Source: Asanoa hainanensis (GTDB taxonomy: Bacteria > Actinomycetota > Actinomycetes > Mycobacteriales > Micromonosporaceae). From it: a DNA stretch of 64,000 bases. Where the stretch lies: positions 32,254-96,253 of the forward strand of contig NZ_FZPH01000024.1 in NCBI RefSeq assembly GCF_900188485.1. Reading direction: 5' to 3'. This document shows, piece by piece, positions 42,278 to 53,576 of the stretch. A program made the translations under genes and the position numbers. Under the pieces are notes generated by a model that was not told the DNA's origin, ran no database searches, and was given only the letters and a program-made list of their open reading frames with translations. The number at the start of each line of letters is the position of its first letter. The stretch's first letter is position 1.

Positions 42278-42765
42278 CTACGCCACGGCCGAGAACCGGG
42301 CGTCCGAGACTGTCTCGCAGTCGTCCGCAAAAATGATCTCCATCGAGATCTGCTCGCCGGCCAGCACCCGAGTCAGCCAAAGCCTCGCGTCATCCCACAT
42401 CTTCGTGAACGGCAGGTCATCGACCTCGAACCACTGCGGAACGATCTCGTCGGACTCTTCCGGTCGGCCACTGAATCGATCCGCCACAAACACCGAGACG
42501 ATCTGATTCCACTTCGGCCGGGCCGGGAAGCGGAACGTCACGGTGCCGCCGACCCGCAGGTCTTCGACCTCGACCCGGACCCCGGACTCCTCGGCAACTT
42601 CCCGGACCGCAGCCTCGGCCGCTGTTTCGCCGGGCTCCACGTGACCGCCCAACCCGACAATGCGGCCTGTGCCGAATCCGATCTTCTTCAACCCGAGCAG
42701 AACCTCTGCCCGGAGGGTGGCCCGGACCTCGTTACGAAGCACAGGCACATCGGTGTCATGGTCAT
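42278..42765 (-). pseudogene. Nudix hydrolase (MTH1-like) with probable frameshift near its 5' end
   Basis: The main frame contains a complete Nudix box, GGHVEPGETAAEAAVREVAE followed by ESGV, preceded by EVLLGLKKIGFGTGRIVGLG, as in 8-oxo-dGTP-type MutT/MTH1 enzymes. This frame lacks the usual first beta-strand. That strand (MTPMCLCFVTRSG) is encoded in another frame starting ATG 42765, 42759 or 42750. A one-base change near 42709 would join the two. If read without the shift, a 175-residue frame opens at GTG 42805. Flanked by the DUF1684 gene and its partial copy. Confidence 0.6.
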
Positions 42766-42830
42766 CGCGCAAGTATCGACGAGCCTTCGCCGCTACCCAA
42801 CACACCTGTCGTGTTCAACAAATCCCTGGT

Positions 42831-42913
42831 CTACAACCCGTCATGCGCGTACGACCACCGCTGGGCCTGCCCTCTCGCCCCCGATCGAGGCCGGGAAACT
42901 CAACTACCACTGA
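42831..42913 (+). pseudogene. Truncated second copy of the DUF1684 3' end
   Basis: Bases 42831-42880 repeat 42091-42140 almost exactly (CTACAACCCGTCATGCGCGT and onward). The copy then loses about 20 bases and ends with sequence coding IEAGKLNYH-stop, matching IEAGELNYHS of the intact gene in a shifted frame. Only the C-terminal quarter of the gene is represented. Confidence 0.75.
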
Positions 42914-43197
42914 CCCAACGGCGACCGTAAGCCCACGTATGGCGCGTGCCCGAGGCGACTAGTCGCGCATGAACCGCTCCCGCGCTCCAGGTCTCCCGGT
43001 CGGACGGTCACCAGCGCGTGGAAGCGGTCGGAGCTCAGGTTCAGCTCTGCCGGCACGTCGCGGTGTACGCGGCCGCGCAGGATGATCTCGCATCCGTCCA
43101 TCCCGCCGGTCGTCGCCGAGAGGACGGTGAACCCCGAGGCGAGGAAACGCTCGTAGAGCCGCACCAGAACCGGCGGAAGGTTGGACACGTCGGCCAC
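42904..43197 (-). CDS. Hypothetical protein, 97 aa
   Basis: From GTG 43197 (GGAG 3-6 bases upstream) or GTG 43188. Sequence VSNLPPVLVRLYERFLASGF and EIILRGRVHRDVPAELNLSS has the amphipathic pattern and G/C-ending codons of true coding DNA, unlike the opposite frames. The last 25 residues (after RPGDLERG) look degenerate and run into the DUF1684 repeat, so the original C-terminus may have been lost. Divergent from the YjbR gene. Not recognised. Confidence 0.5.
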   Translation of the reverse strand: MADVSNLPPVLVRLYERFLASGFTVLSATTGGMDGCEIILRGRVHRDVPAELNLSSDRFHALVTVRPGDLERGSGSCATSRLGHAPYVGLRSPLGQW

Positions 43198-43245
43198 GGT
43201 CTCCGCATATCGGATGATGTCGAAACCGCTCCGGAGGAGGACCGC

Positions 43246-43590
43246 GTGATCACGCTCGCTGACGTCCGCGCCGTGGCTACCGCGTATCCCGATGTCGTGG
43301 AGAAGGCGCATTTTCGGTTGCCGGGGTTTCGGGTGGCGGATCGGCTGTTCGTGCATCTCGAGAAGGGTGACGCGCACGCGATCGTGTGCGTCGGGCCCGA
43401 GGAGGCCGCCCAGGCCGCCGCCGACCAACCGGATGTGTACGAGGTGGTCACCCGTGAGCACGGCCGGATCTTCGTCGGGCTGCGGGTCGACCTGGCCCAG
43501 GTCACCGAAGCGCGGATGGCCGAGCTGATCGGCCACGCCTGGCGTCACCGGGCGCCGAAGCGGTTGGTCGCCAGCTACGACAAGCGCTAG
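43246..43590 (+). CDS. MmcQ/YjbR family protein
   Basis: 114-residue YjbR (DUF419) protein with the typical layout: LADVRAVATAYPDVVEKAHF, RLPGFRVADRLFVHLEKGD, QPDVYEVVTREHGRIFVGLR and the closing HAWRHRAPKRLV. The fold is CyaY-like and thought to bind DNA or a ligand. GGAGGAGG 6 bases ahead of GTG 43246 fixes the start. A single gene; function unestablished. Confidence 0.87.
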   Translation: MITLADVRAVATAYPDVVEKAHFRLPGFRVADRLFVHLEKGDAHAIVCVGPEEAAQAAADQPDVYEVVTREHGRIFVGLRVDLAQVTEARMAELIGHAWRHRAPKRLVASYDKR

Positions 43591-43598
43591 AGACCGTC

Positions 43599-43604
43599 TA
43601 CTGT
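43599..43604 (+). promoter_or_regulatory. -10 hexamer TACTGT, leaderless start at 43611
   Basis: TANNNT element ending 6 bases before GTG 43611. Confidence 0.5.
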
Positions 43605-43610
43605 GTCGCC

Positions 43611-44369
43611 GTGACCGACCTGGCGATCAATCTCGTGGCGAGTGCCCTCGCCGCTGTGGCGGCCTGGCTGGTGCAGCGGGCCGTGTCCTATCGGCGACTG
43701 GCCCGGATGCGGGGGTTCTTCGGGCTGCACAAGGGTGCGCCGAGCCTGTTGATCGCCGGCCGGCACTGGTCGTCGCCCAAGGTGTCCAGTGTGCATCGCA
43801 GCGACATGGGTGCCATCGTCGAGCTCGGGGCGATCGTCAAGGAGTGCGGCGCCGTGGCCGATCTCGTGCCGGCCGCGGAGGCTCCCAAGGAGCTCGGCAA
43901 GGTCACCGAGTTCTGCATCGGCGGCCCGGAGAGCAACCCGCGGACCGGCGCGCACCTGGCGGCGCTGATGCCGGGCGTCCGGGTGACGACCTTCGAGGAC
44001 GCCGACGAGACCGTGCCGATCTTCGTCGGCACCGACCGGTACGACCGCCTGCCGCACGAGCAGGCCCACGTGCTGCTCGCCCGGGCGCTGCCCACCACGC
44101 ACCCGATCTTCCTGCTCGTCGGGCAGACGGCGCTGAGCAACCTGGCGGCCGCCCGCTACCTCGCCGCGCATCACCGCGAGCTCCAGCGCCAGTACGGGGA
44201 CAAGGCCCCGTTCTGCCTGGTGCTCAAGATCCGCCAGCCCGGTGCGTACGGTCCGGACCTGGTGGAACTGGTCGCCGACGGCACGGCGGCGGCGTTCGAC
44301 GGCAGCGCCGCGCCACCGGCCTTACCAAGGCCGCGCCGGGAATGGTGGGTGAGAGGGCGCCGCCCGTGA
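43611..44369 (+). CDS. Membrane-anchored protein of unknown function, possible sensor/nucleotide-binding domain
   Basis: 252 residues. An N-terminal helix (LAINLVASALAAVAAWLVQR, 4-23) anchors a soluble domain. Notable segments are SVHRSDMGAIVELGAIVKEC, EFCIGGPESNPRTGAHLAAL, THPIFLLVGQTALSNLAAAR and KAPFCLVLKIRQPG. The GGPESNPRTG loop after a strand, with alternating strands and helices, suggests a Rossmann-like ligand-binding domain, but I cannot assign a family. A 10-base-pair hairpin spans its stop codon. Leaderless start. Confidence 0.65.
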   Translation: MTDLAINLVASALAAVAAWLVQRAVSYRRLARMRGFFGLHKGAPSLLIAGRHWSSPKVSSVHRSDMGAIVELGAIVKECGAVADLVPAAEAPKELGKVTEFCIGGPESNPRTGAHLAALMPGVRVTTFEDADETVPIFVGTDRYDRLPHEQAHVLLARALPTTHPIFLLVGQTALSNLAAARYLAAHHRELQRQYGDKAPFCLVLKIRQPGAYGPDLVELVADGTAAAFDGSAAPPALPRPRREWWVRGRRP

Positions 44370-44382
44370 CCGGGGCGGCGCC
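44356..44382. terminator. GC-rich hairpin between convergent genes
   Basis: GGCGCCGCCC (44356-44365) pairs perfectly with GGGCGGCGCC (44373-44382) around a 7-base loop holding the stop codon of the upstream gene. The next gene, on the other strand, ends at 44389. No U-tract follows; actinomycete terminators often lack one. Could act in both directions. Confidence 0.6.
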
Positions 44383-44388
44383 ACAAGC

Positions 44389-44994
44389 TCAGCTCGCGCC
44401 GCTGGCCTGCCAGTTCATCCGGGTCAGGAGCTGGCGGGCCGCCTCGGAGTGCTCGGCGTCGACCATCACCGCGTACTCGGTGGCCTGCAGCGAGCTACGC
44501 GAGGTGAAGTCGCGCTGGCCCCGGGTCATGCCGTGGGCGAGGGCACCGAACAGCGCGCCCCAGAAGGCGCCGATGGCCAGCGCGGAGAACACGACGGCGA
44601 ACCAGTTGGCGTCCGTGAAGATGCCGAACAGCAGGCCGATGAACAGGCCGAACCAGGCACCGCTGCCGGCGCCGGCGAGCGCGGCCCGGCCCGTGGTCAG
44701 CCGGCCCAGCACGTTCTCCACCAGGCGCAGCCCGCTCCCGACGATGGCCGTGGTCTCCACCGGGAACTGGTTGTCCGACAGGTAGTCGATGGCCCGCTGC
44801 GCCGCGGCGTAGTCGGTGTAGGTCGCGACGGTCACCGTCGGCCGGTTCGGGCCCTGGTCGACGACCGGGGCCCCACCGAACATGCCGCCGCCGAGGCCGG
44901 CGCCCGGGACCGGAGCGCCGGAGCCGGCGGGTGCCGTTGGTACGCCGCCGGGCCCGGGCGGGATGTTGCCGGCCGGCGTCGAAGGTTGGGTCAT
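44389..44994 (-). CDS. General stress protein with YflT-like domain and two membrane helices
   Basis: 201 residues. A Gly/Pro-rich leader (about 1-45) precedes the heat-induced-stress YflT domain: PTVTVATYTDYAAAQRAIDY and FPVETTAIVGSGLRLVENVL. A Gly-rich helical hairpin (about 100-145, AGSGAWFGLFIGLLFGIFTD and ALAIGAFWGALFGALAHGMT) is embedded before the final strands (YAVMVDAEHSEAARQLLTR). GAGGAGG 5 bases before ATG 44994. Probably membrane-associated and stress-induced; biochemical role unknown. Confidence 0.8.
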   Translation of the reverse strand: MTQPSTPAGNIPPGPGGVPTAPAGSGAPVPGAGLGGGMFGGAPVVDQGPNRPTVTVATYTDYAAAQRAIDYLSDNQFPVETTAIVGSGLRLVENVLGRLTTGRAALAGAGSGAWFGLFIGLLFGIFTDANWFAVVFSALAIGAFWGALFGALAHGMTRGQRDFTSRSSLQATEYAVMVDAEHSEAARQLLTRMNWQASGAS

Positions 44995-45054
44995 GGTTCC
45001 TCCTCGGTCGCGTACCACTTCCCCGATCTTCGACCGGATAACCGTCGCCGTCCG

Positions 45055-48270
<3,216 letters not shown>

Positions 48271-48281
<11 letters not shown>

Positions 48282-48957
48282 GGTCGACCAGCTTGTAGCC
48301 GACGCCGTACACGGTGACCAGACGGCTGGGCTTGCGCGGGTTGGGCTCGATCTTCTTGCGGAGGTTCATCACGTGTACGTCGACCGTGCGGCTGGTGATG
48401 AAGCGGTCGAACCCGTGCAGCCGGGTCAGCAGCTGGTCCCGCGTGAACACCCGGCCGGGCTGCGCGGCCATCGCCTCGAGCAGCGAGAACTCGCCGGGCG
48501 TGCAGTCGACCGGCCAGCCGTCGCAGGTCACCTCGTGCCGGACCGGGTCGACGCCCAGGCCGCCCACCCGGTGCACCGGGTCCGCCGCGGTCCGCTGGCC
48601 GCGCCGCAGCAGGGTGCGGACGCGGGCGACCAGCTCGCGCGGGCTGTACGGCTTGGTCATGTAGTCGTCGGCGCCCAGTTCCAGGCCGAGCAGCAGGTCG
48701 TCCTCGGTCGACCGGGCCGTCAGCATCAGCACCGGCACGTCGGACTCCTGCCGGAGGATGCGGCAGACCTCGAGCCCGTCGATCCGCGGCATCATCACGT
48801 CGAGGACGACCAGGGCGGGCGGATGCCGGCGGATCTCCTCCAGCGCGGCGCGACCGTCGGCGACCACGACGACCGTGTGCCCGTCCCGCTCCAGGTAGCG
48901 GCGGGCGAGCTCGGCCTGTTTCGCGTCGTCCTCGGCCACCACCACATGAGCGCGCAC
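48271..48957 (-). CDS. OmpR-family response regulator
   Basis: 228 residues. The receiver domain has VVVAEDDAKQAELARRYLE, phospho-acceptor Asp in LVVLDVMMPRIDGL, Thr in VLMLTARSTEDD and Lys in DDYMTKPYSPREL. The C-terminal winged helix has FSLLEAMAAQPGRVFTRDQL and SRTVDVHVMNLRKKIEPNP with VYGVGYKL. GTG 48957 is chosen because TAGAGT ends 7 bases upstream and the receiver then starts normally. First gene of the regulator-kinase operon, divergent from a lipoprotein-exporter operon. Confidence 0.92.
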
Positions 48958-48964
48958 GGCGGCG

Positions 48965-48970
48965 ACTCTA
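48965..48970 (-). promoter_or_regulatory. -10 hexamer TAGAGT, leaderless start at 48957
   Basis: TANNNT element on the minus strand ending 7 bases before GTG 48957 of the response regulator. Confidence 0.5.
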
Positions 48971-49058
48971 CGTCGGCCCGGCACCCCGCTGAACTGCGAC
49001 TACAGGATGGCCATCGGTTCCTCACAGGTTTCTGACAGTCGTCCGCGACCGTCGCCGC

Positions 49059-49646
49059 ATGACCAGATCCACCAGCCTCCTGGCGGTCGCCGTCCTGCTC
49101 GCCGCCGCCCTCGCCGGATGCGGCGGAACCTCGACGACCGACACCGGCAGCGGCCAGGTCGCCTCGTTGACCACGCCGGACGTGACCGCCTCCGCCACCG
49201 GCGCCGCGACCGACGGCGGGCGGCCGCAACTGCGCCTCGACTCGACGGACGAGGAGGAGAACGCGCTCTGGCAGGCGTACAACGTCTGTCTGTTCGAGCA
49301 CGGGGTGAAGAAGAACGAAGGCCGGTCGGCGGGCGCCGCCGGTGACGGGACCGGGCTCTCGCTCGACCAGAGCGGGGAGCCGAAGGCGGCGTACGTGGCC
49401 TGCCAGAACAAGCTGCCGCTGCAGCCGCCGGAGCTCGACCGGGACAAGAACCCGAACTACGTGAGCCAGTGGAACGACTACGTGCAGTGCCTGCGCAAGC
49501 GCGGAGCGAACATCCACTCGCTGCCCGACGGCTCCGGCTGGACCTGGGACGACGACGTGAACACCGCCGGCCCGGGCCTCGACGAGGACGAGCTGCCCAA
49601 GGCGGAGAAGGACTGCACGATGGAGATCTTCGGTGGCAAGAAGTAA
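49059..49646 (+). CDS. Hypothetical lipoprotein of exporter operon
   Basis: 195 residues with lipobox LAGC (MTRSTSLLAVAVLLAAALAG then Cys). The mature part is acidic with four Cys (YNVCLFEHGV, YVACQNKLP, YVQCLRKRGAN and KDCTMEIF), probably two disulfides. This pattern is common in small lipoproteins encoded with MacB-like exporters in actinomycetes. GACCGT 6 bases upstream is one mismatch from the leaderless element. The gene end overlaps the next start. It may deliver or sense an exported substrate; the role is inferred. Confidence 0.78.
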   Translation: MTRSTSLLAVAVLLAAALAGCGGTSTTDTGSGQVASLTTPDVTASATGAATDGGRPQLRLDSTDEEENALWQAYNVCLFEHGVKKNEGRSAGAAGDGTGLSLDQSGEPKAAYVACQNKLPLQPPELDRDKNPNYVSQWNDYVQCLRKRGANIHSLPDGSGWTWDDDVNTAGPGLDEDELPKAEKDCTMEIFGGKK

Positions 49647-50700
49647 GGCCGTGATCATCGCCGTCGTCGTGGTGGCGCTCGGGGTGGCGGCTGGCACGAC
49701 GCTGGCGCTGCGGGGTGGCGCGAAGGCCGCGGAGGCCGGCGCTCCCCCGCCACCCCTCGCGACGACGAAGGTGACCCGCACCGACCTCTCGGACACCCAG
49801 ACGCTCGGCGGCACGCTCGGCTTCGGCCCGGAGCGGGTGGTCAAGGGCGCCGGGACGGGCATCGTCACCAAGCTGCCGCGGGTCGGCGACACCGTCGGCC
49901 GCGGCAAGCCGCTCTACTGGGTCGACGACCGGCCCGTCCCGGTGCTGTTCGGGGGCACGCCGCTGTTCCGCACGATCGACAAGGCCGGGCTGACCGGGAG
50001 CGACGTGCGGGTCGTCGCGGACAACCTCGCGGCGCTGGGCTACGCGACCGGGGTGAAGCCGGCCAAGGACGGCAAGGTGGAGTCGGGCCCGAAACTGCTC
50101 GCCGCGATCAAGAAATGGCAGGAGTCGCTCGGGCTCGAACCCACGGGGAGGATCGGCGTCGGTCAGGCGGTCGTGCTGCCGGGTCCGGTCCGGGTGAGCA
50201 CCGTCAAGGCCCTGCCGGGCGACGACGTCGCGACCGAGCTCGTGGCGGTGACCGAGCGGACGAAGCTGGTCACCGTGCCGGTCAGCGCCGGCGACGCCAA
50301 CGGCATCAAGGTGGGCGCGGCGGTGCGGGTGCTGCTGCCCGACGGCAAGGAGATCCCGGCCCGGGTCGGCTCCGTGTCCCGCACGGTCAAGGGCGGCGGC
50401 GACAGCGGCGCGGGCGAGACGACGGCGCCGACGGTGGACATCCTCGTCGCGCCGGACCAGGCCAAGGATGTGGCGGCCCTCGACGCGGCCGAGGTGCGGG
50501 TCGAGTTCACCAGCACCACCCACAAGGGCGTGCTGGCCGTGCCGGTGGACGCGCTCGTCGCGCTCCGCGAGGGCGGGCACGCCCTGCAGCTTCCCGGCGG
50601 CGGGTTGGTCGCCGTGGAGACCGGCATGTTCGCCCGCGGCCTGGTCGAGATCAGCGGCGCCGGGGTCGCCGAGGGCCTCGAGGTCGTGACGGCGTCGTGA
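49633..50700 (+). CDS. Membrane-fusion-like protein with peptidoglycan-binding domain
   Basis: 355 residues: one N-terminal membrane helix ([20 protein letters not shown]), then an HlyD/MacA-like barrel and hairpin ([20 protein letters not shown], biotinyl-lipoyl-like). A peptidoglycan-binding helical domain is inserted ([17 protein letters not shown] ... [18 protein letters not shown]). The C-terminal beta-barrel is [20 protein letters not shown]. In Gram-positives such proteins sit between the ABC permease and the wall. GTG 49633 lies within the end of the lipoprotein gene; the GTGA at its end overlaps the ATPase. Confidence 0.85.
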   Translation: MARSKAVIIAVVVVALGVAAGTTLALRGGAKAAEAGAPPPPLATTKVTRTDLSDTQTLGGTLGFGPERVVKGAGTGIVTKLPRVGDTVGRGKPLYWVDDRPVPVLFGGTPLFRTIDKAGLTGSDVRVVADNLAALGYATGVKPAKDGKVESGPKLLAAIKKWQESLGLEPTGRIGVGQAVVLPGPVRVSTVKALPGDDVATELVAVTERTKLVTVPVSAGDANGIKVGAAVRVLLPDGKEIPARVGSVSRTVKGGGDSGAGETTAPTVDILVAPDQAKDVAALDAAEVRVEFTSTTHKGVLAVPVDALVALREGGHALQLPGGGLVAVETGMFARGLVEISGAGVAEGLEVVTAS

Positions 50701-51380
50701 GCGAACCGGTGCTGAGCGTGGACCGCGTCAGCAAGCGCTACCCGGGCGGTGTGACCGCGCTCGACGAGGTGTCGCTGACGATCCACGCCGGCGAGCTGCT
50801 GGCCATCGTGGGGCCGTCCGGGTCCGGCAAGTCGACCCTGCTGCACATCATGGGCACCCTCGACCTGCCGACCAGCGGACGGGTACGCGTCGCGGGACAC
50901 GACGTCACCAGCCTCCCGGACCGTCGCCTGTCGGCGCTGCGGGGGCGCTGGCTCGGCTTCGTCTTCCAGCAGTTCCACCTCAACCCCGGGGCGGACGCGG
51001 TCGAGAACGTGGCCACCGGGCTGCTCTACGCGGGCGTGCCCCGCCGGCGGCGGCGCGCGCTGGCGGTCGAGGCGTTGGGCCGGGTCGGGCTGGGGCACCG
51101 GGTGGACCACCTGCCGCACCAGCTCTCCGGTGGCGAACGCCAGCGGGTGGCCATCGCCCGCGCCCTGGTCAACGACCCGGCGCTGGTGCTGGCCGACGAG
51201 CCGACAGGAGCGCTGGACACCGCCACCGGCGAGGCCGTGCTGACGCTGCTGCGCGGCCTGCACGCCGAGGGCACGACGATCGCCGTCATCACCCACGACC
51301 GGGAGATCGCCGCCAGGCTGCCCCGCCGGGTGGAGATCCGCGACGGCCGGATCGTGGTCGACACCGGGAGCGTGCGGTGA
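50697..51380 (+). CDS. ABC transporter ATPase, MacB/LolD type
   Basis: 227-residue ATPase. Walker A is [19 protein letters not shown]-loop [18 protein letters not shown], signature [15 protein letters not shown], Walker [17 protein letters not shown], and switch His ITHDREIA. The GTLDLPTSG and DEPTGALD forms are characteristic of the MacB/FtsE/LolD class that pairs with FtsX-like permeases rather than classical exporters. GTGA overlaps at both ends tie it to the fusion protein and permease. Confidence 0.93.
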   Translation: MSEPVLSVDRVSKRYPGGVTALDEVSLTIHAGELLAIVGPSGSGKSTLLHIMGTLDLPTSGRVRVAGHDVTSLPDRRLSALRGRWLGFVFQQFHLNPGADAVENVATGLLYAGVPRRRRRALAVEALGRVGLGHRVDHLPHQLSGGERQRVAIARALVNDPALVLADEPTGALDTATGEAVLTLLRGLHAEGTTIAVITHDREIAARLPRRVEIRDGRIVVDTGSVR

Positions 51381-52585
51381 ACGCGGCGAACCGGCCGCCG
51401 GCCCCGGTCCGGCTGGCCCCGGCCGACGTGCTGCGGCTCGGCCTGCTCGGCCTGACCGCCCGCCGCATGCGGGCCGTGCTGTCGGCGCTCGGCATCTCGA
51501 TCGGCATCGCCACGATGGTGGTCGTGGCCGGCATCCCGGCCTCCAGCCAGCGGGACCTCGCCGACCAGCTCGCCGCGCTGGGCACCAACCTGCTGCGCGT
51601 GCAGCCGGTGCCGGACCAGAAGCCGCCGGTCCTGCTGCCGGAGAACTCGGTGGCCATGGTCGAGCGGATCGGTCCGGTGCTCGCGACCAGTGCCGTGGCC
51701 AACACGCACGCCGTGGTGCGTCGCAACGACCTGGTCGACCCGCACGACACCTCCGGGCTCACCGTGCTGGCCGCCCGCGGCGACCTGCTGGAGACCGTCA
51801 ACGGGAAGGTCCGCTCCGGCCGGTTCCTCGGCGCCGACGAGCAGTTCCCGACGGTGGTGCTCGGCTACGTCGCGGCGAGCCGGCTCGGCATCGCCCTCAC
51901 CGCGGGCCAGCCACTGCCCCAGGTCACCATCGACGACCACTGGTTCTCGGTGGTCGGCGTGCTGGACCCGATGCCGCTCGCGCCCGACCTGGAACGGTCG
52001 GCGCTGGTCGGCTGGGAACCGGCCCGCGGCGTGCTCGGCTTCGACGGCCACCCCACGGTCGTCTACGTGCGGGCCCGCGAGGACGCGCTGAACGACGTCC
52101 GCGGCGTGCTGCCCGCGACCCTCGACCCGCAGTTGCCGGGCCTGGTCCAGGTCAGCCGCCCGTCCGACGCGCTGGCCGCCAAGCAGGCCACCGAGACGGC
52201 CTTCGCCGGGCTCTTCCTCGGCCTGGCCGGGGTGGCCCTGCTGGTCGGCGGGGTCGGCGTCGCGAACACCATGCTCATCTCGGTGCTGGAACGGCGGCGC
52301 GAGATCGGGTTACGGCGGGCGCTCGGCGCCAACCGGGGACAGATCCGGGCGCAGTTCCTCACGGAGTCGGTGCTGCTCTCCCTCGCGGGCGGGGCCACCG
52401 GCACGGTGCTGGGCGTGCTGGCGACCGTCGGGTACGCGTCGTACCAGGGCTGGCCGGCCGTGGTCCCGGTGGTGTCGGTCGCGATCGGCATCGGCGCCGC
52501 CCTGCTGGTCGGCGTGGCGGCCGGGGTCTACCCGGCGGTCCGCGCCGCCCGGCTCACCCCGACGGAGGCACTGGCGACCAGCTAG
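51377..52585 (+). CDS. ABC permease, MacB/FtsX type
   Basis: 402 residues. TM1 is within [21 protein letters not shown] large extracytoplasmic domain (about 55-265) follows, then three C-terminal helices with [40 protein letters not shown] and [19 protein letters not shown]. With the preceding ATPase and fusion protein it forms a tripartite-like exporter or mechanotransmission complex, probably for peptides or antibiotics, regulated by the divergent two-component system. Its last 32 bases overlap the convergent allantoicase gene. Confidence 0.92.
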   Translation: MNAANRPPAPVRLAPADVLRLGLLGLTARRMRAVLSALGISIGIATMVVVAGIPASSQRDLADQLAALGTNLLRVQPVPDQKPPVLLPENSVAMVERIGPVLATSAVANTHAVVRRNDLVDPHDTSGLTVLAARGDLLETVNGKVRSGRFLGADEQFPTVVLGYVAASRLGIALTAGQPLPQVTIDDHWFSVVGVLDPMPLAPDLERSALVGWEPARGVLGFDGHPTVVYVRAREDALNDVRGVLPATLDPQLPGLVQVSRPSDALAAKQATETAFAGLFLGLAGVALLVGGVGVANTMLISVLERRREIGLRRALGANRGQIRAQFLTESVLLSLAGGATGTVLGVLATVGYASYQGWPAVVPVVSVAIGIGAALLVGVAAGVYPAVRAARLTPTEALATS

Positions 52586-53576
52586 CACGGAGCTGGTCGA
52601 GGATGCCGTCGTCGAGGTGGCCGTGCAGGCGTAGGCGGGCCATGCCGCCGTCCGGGTGGATGTCCAGGCGCACGTGGGTGACCGGGTCCGTGCGGAGCTC
52701 GAAGCGGTGCCGGGTGTCCGGGCGCAGCGGGGTGTGTGGCAGCAGCTCGCGCCAGGCGCTCTCGTCGGCCGGGTCGGCCTTGCGGTCGTCGACCCCGCGC
52801 AGGGTGGCCGCGCCCGGTGCGTTGCCCTTGAAGTGTGAGGTGTCCAGCTCCGCGAGGCGGATCCGGCCGGGCGCCGCGAGCCGCACGACGACCCAGTCGT
52901 TGCCGGCGTCGCGGCGCCGCCGGGTCTCCCAGCCCTCGCCCATCGTGCGGGCCAGGCCCGGCTCGATGAGCTGGTTCGGCGAGCCGTAGAACAGGTCGCT
53001 GCAGCCCACCACCCGGCCACCGTTGTCGACCGCGGCCAGGTCGAGCCAGCCGTCCGGGAAGCGGATCGGATCCGGCACGACCTCGCCGTGCACCCGTAGC
53101 CGGGCCACTCCCCCGTCGGGATGGATCACCAGCTTGACGTGCGTCACGATCCCGTCGGCCGAGACGTCGAACGGGTTGGCCGTGTCGCCGGCCAGCGGCG
53201 AGCGGGGCACCAGCGGCACCCAGTCGGCCTCCGCCAACGCGTCCGGACCAGGGTGGCCGTCGAGCCGGCACCCGAGGACCGAGGCCTCGGGCGGGAAGTT
53301 GCCCGTGAAGTGCGAGGTGTCGACCACGACGCCGCGCACCCGGCCGGCCGCGCCCAGCCGGACGATCGCCCAGTCCTCACCGGGCGAGCGCCGGCGGCGG
53401 GTCTCCCAACCGTCGTACACCTGGCCCTTGGGGCCGAACGTGCGCGGCGTGAAACCCGGCGGCTCCGGGGTGACCAGGTTGTCCGCGGCGGCGAACAGCT
53501 CGTCGTTGGTGTCGATCACGCCACCGCCGAGGCGCCGGGACGCGAGGTCCGGCAGGGCCAGCCAGGCGGCGGTCAT
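52554..53576 (-). CDS. alc: Allantoicase
   Basis: 340-residue allantoate amidinohydrolase of the allantoicase type, which converts allantoate to ureidoglycolate and urea. Two tandem jelly-roll repeats are visible. The first (about 20-170) has VYDGWETRRRRSPGEDWAIV, VVVDTSHFTGNFPPEASVLG and HVKLVIHPDGGVARLRVHG. The second (about 190-330) has GEGWETRRRRDAGNDWVVVR, ELDTSHFKGNAPGAATL and HVRLDIHPDGGMARLRLHG. ATG 53576 overlaps the allantoinase stop by four bases. Last gene of the purine operon; no ureidoglycolate lyase follows. Confidence 0.94.
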   Translation of the reverse strand: MTAAWLALPDLASRRLGGGVIDTNDELFAAADNLVTPEPPGFTPRTFGPKGQVYDGWETRRRRSPGEDWAIVRLGAAGRVRGVVVDTSHFTGNFPPEASVLGCRLDGHPGPDALAEADWVPLVPRSPLAGDTANPFDVSADGIVTHVKLVIHPDGGVARLRVHGEVVPDPIRFPDGWLDLAAVDNGGRVVGCSDLFYGSPNQLIEPGLARTMGEGWETRRRRDAGNDWVVVRLAAPGRIRLAELDTSHFKGNAPGAATLRGVDDRKADPADESAWRELLPHTPLRPDTRHRFELRTDPVTHVRLDIHPDGGMARLRLHGHLDDGILDQLRASWSPVPPSG

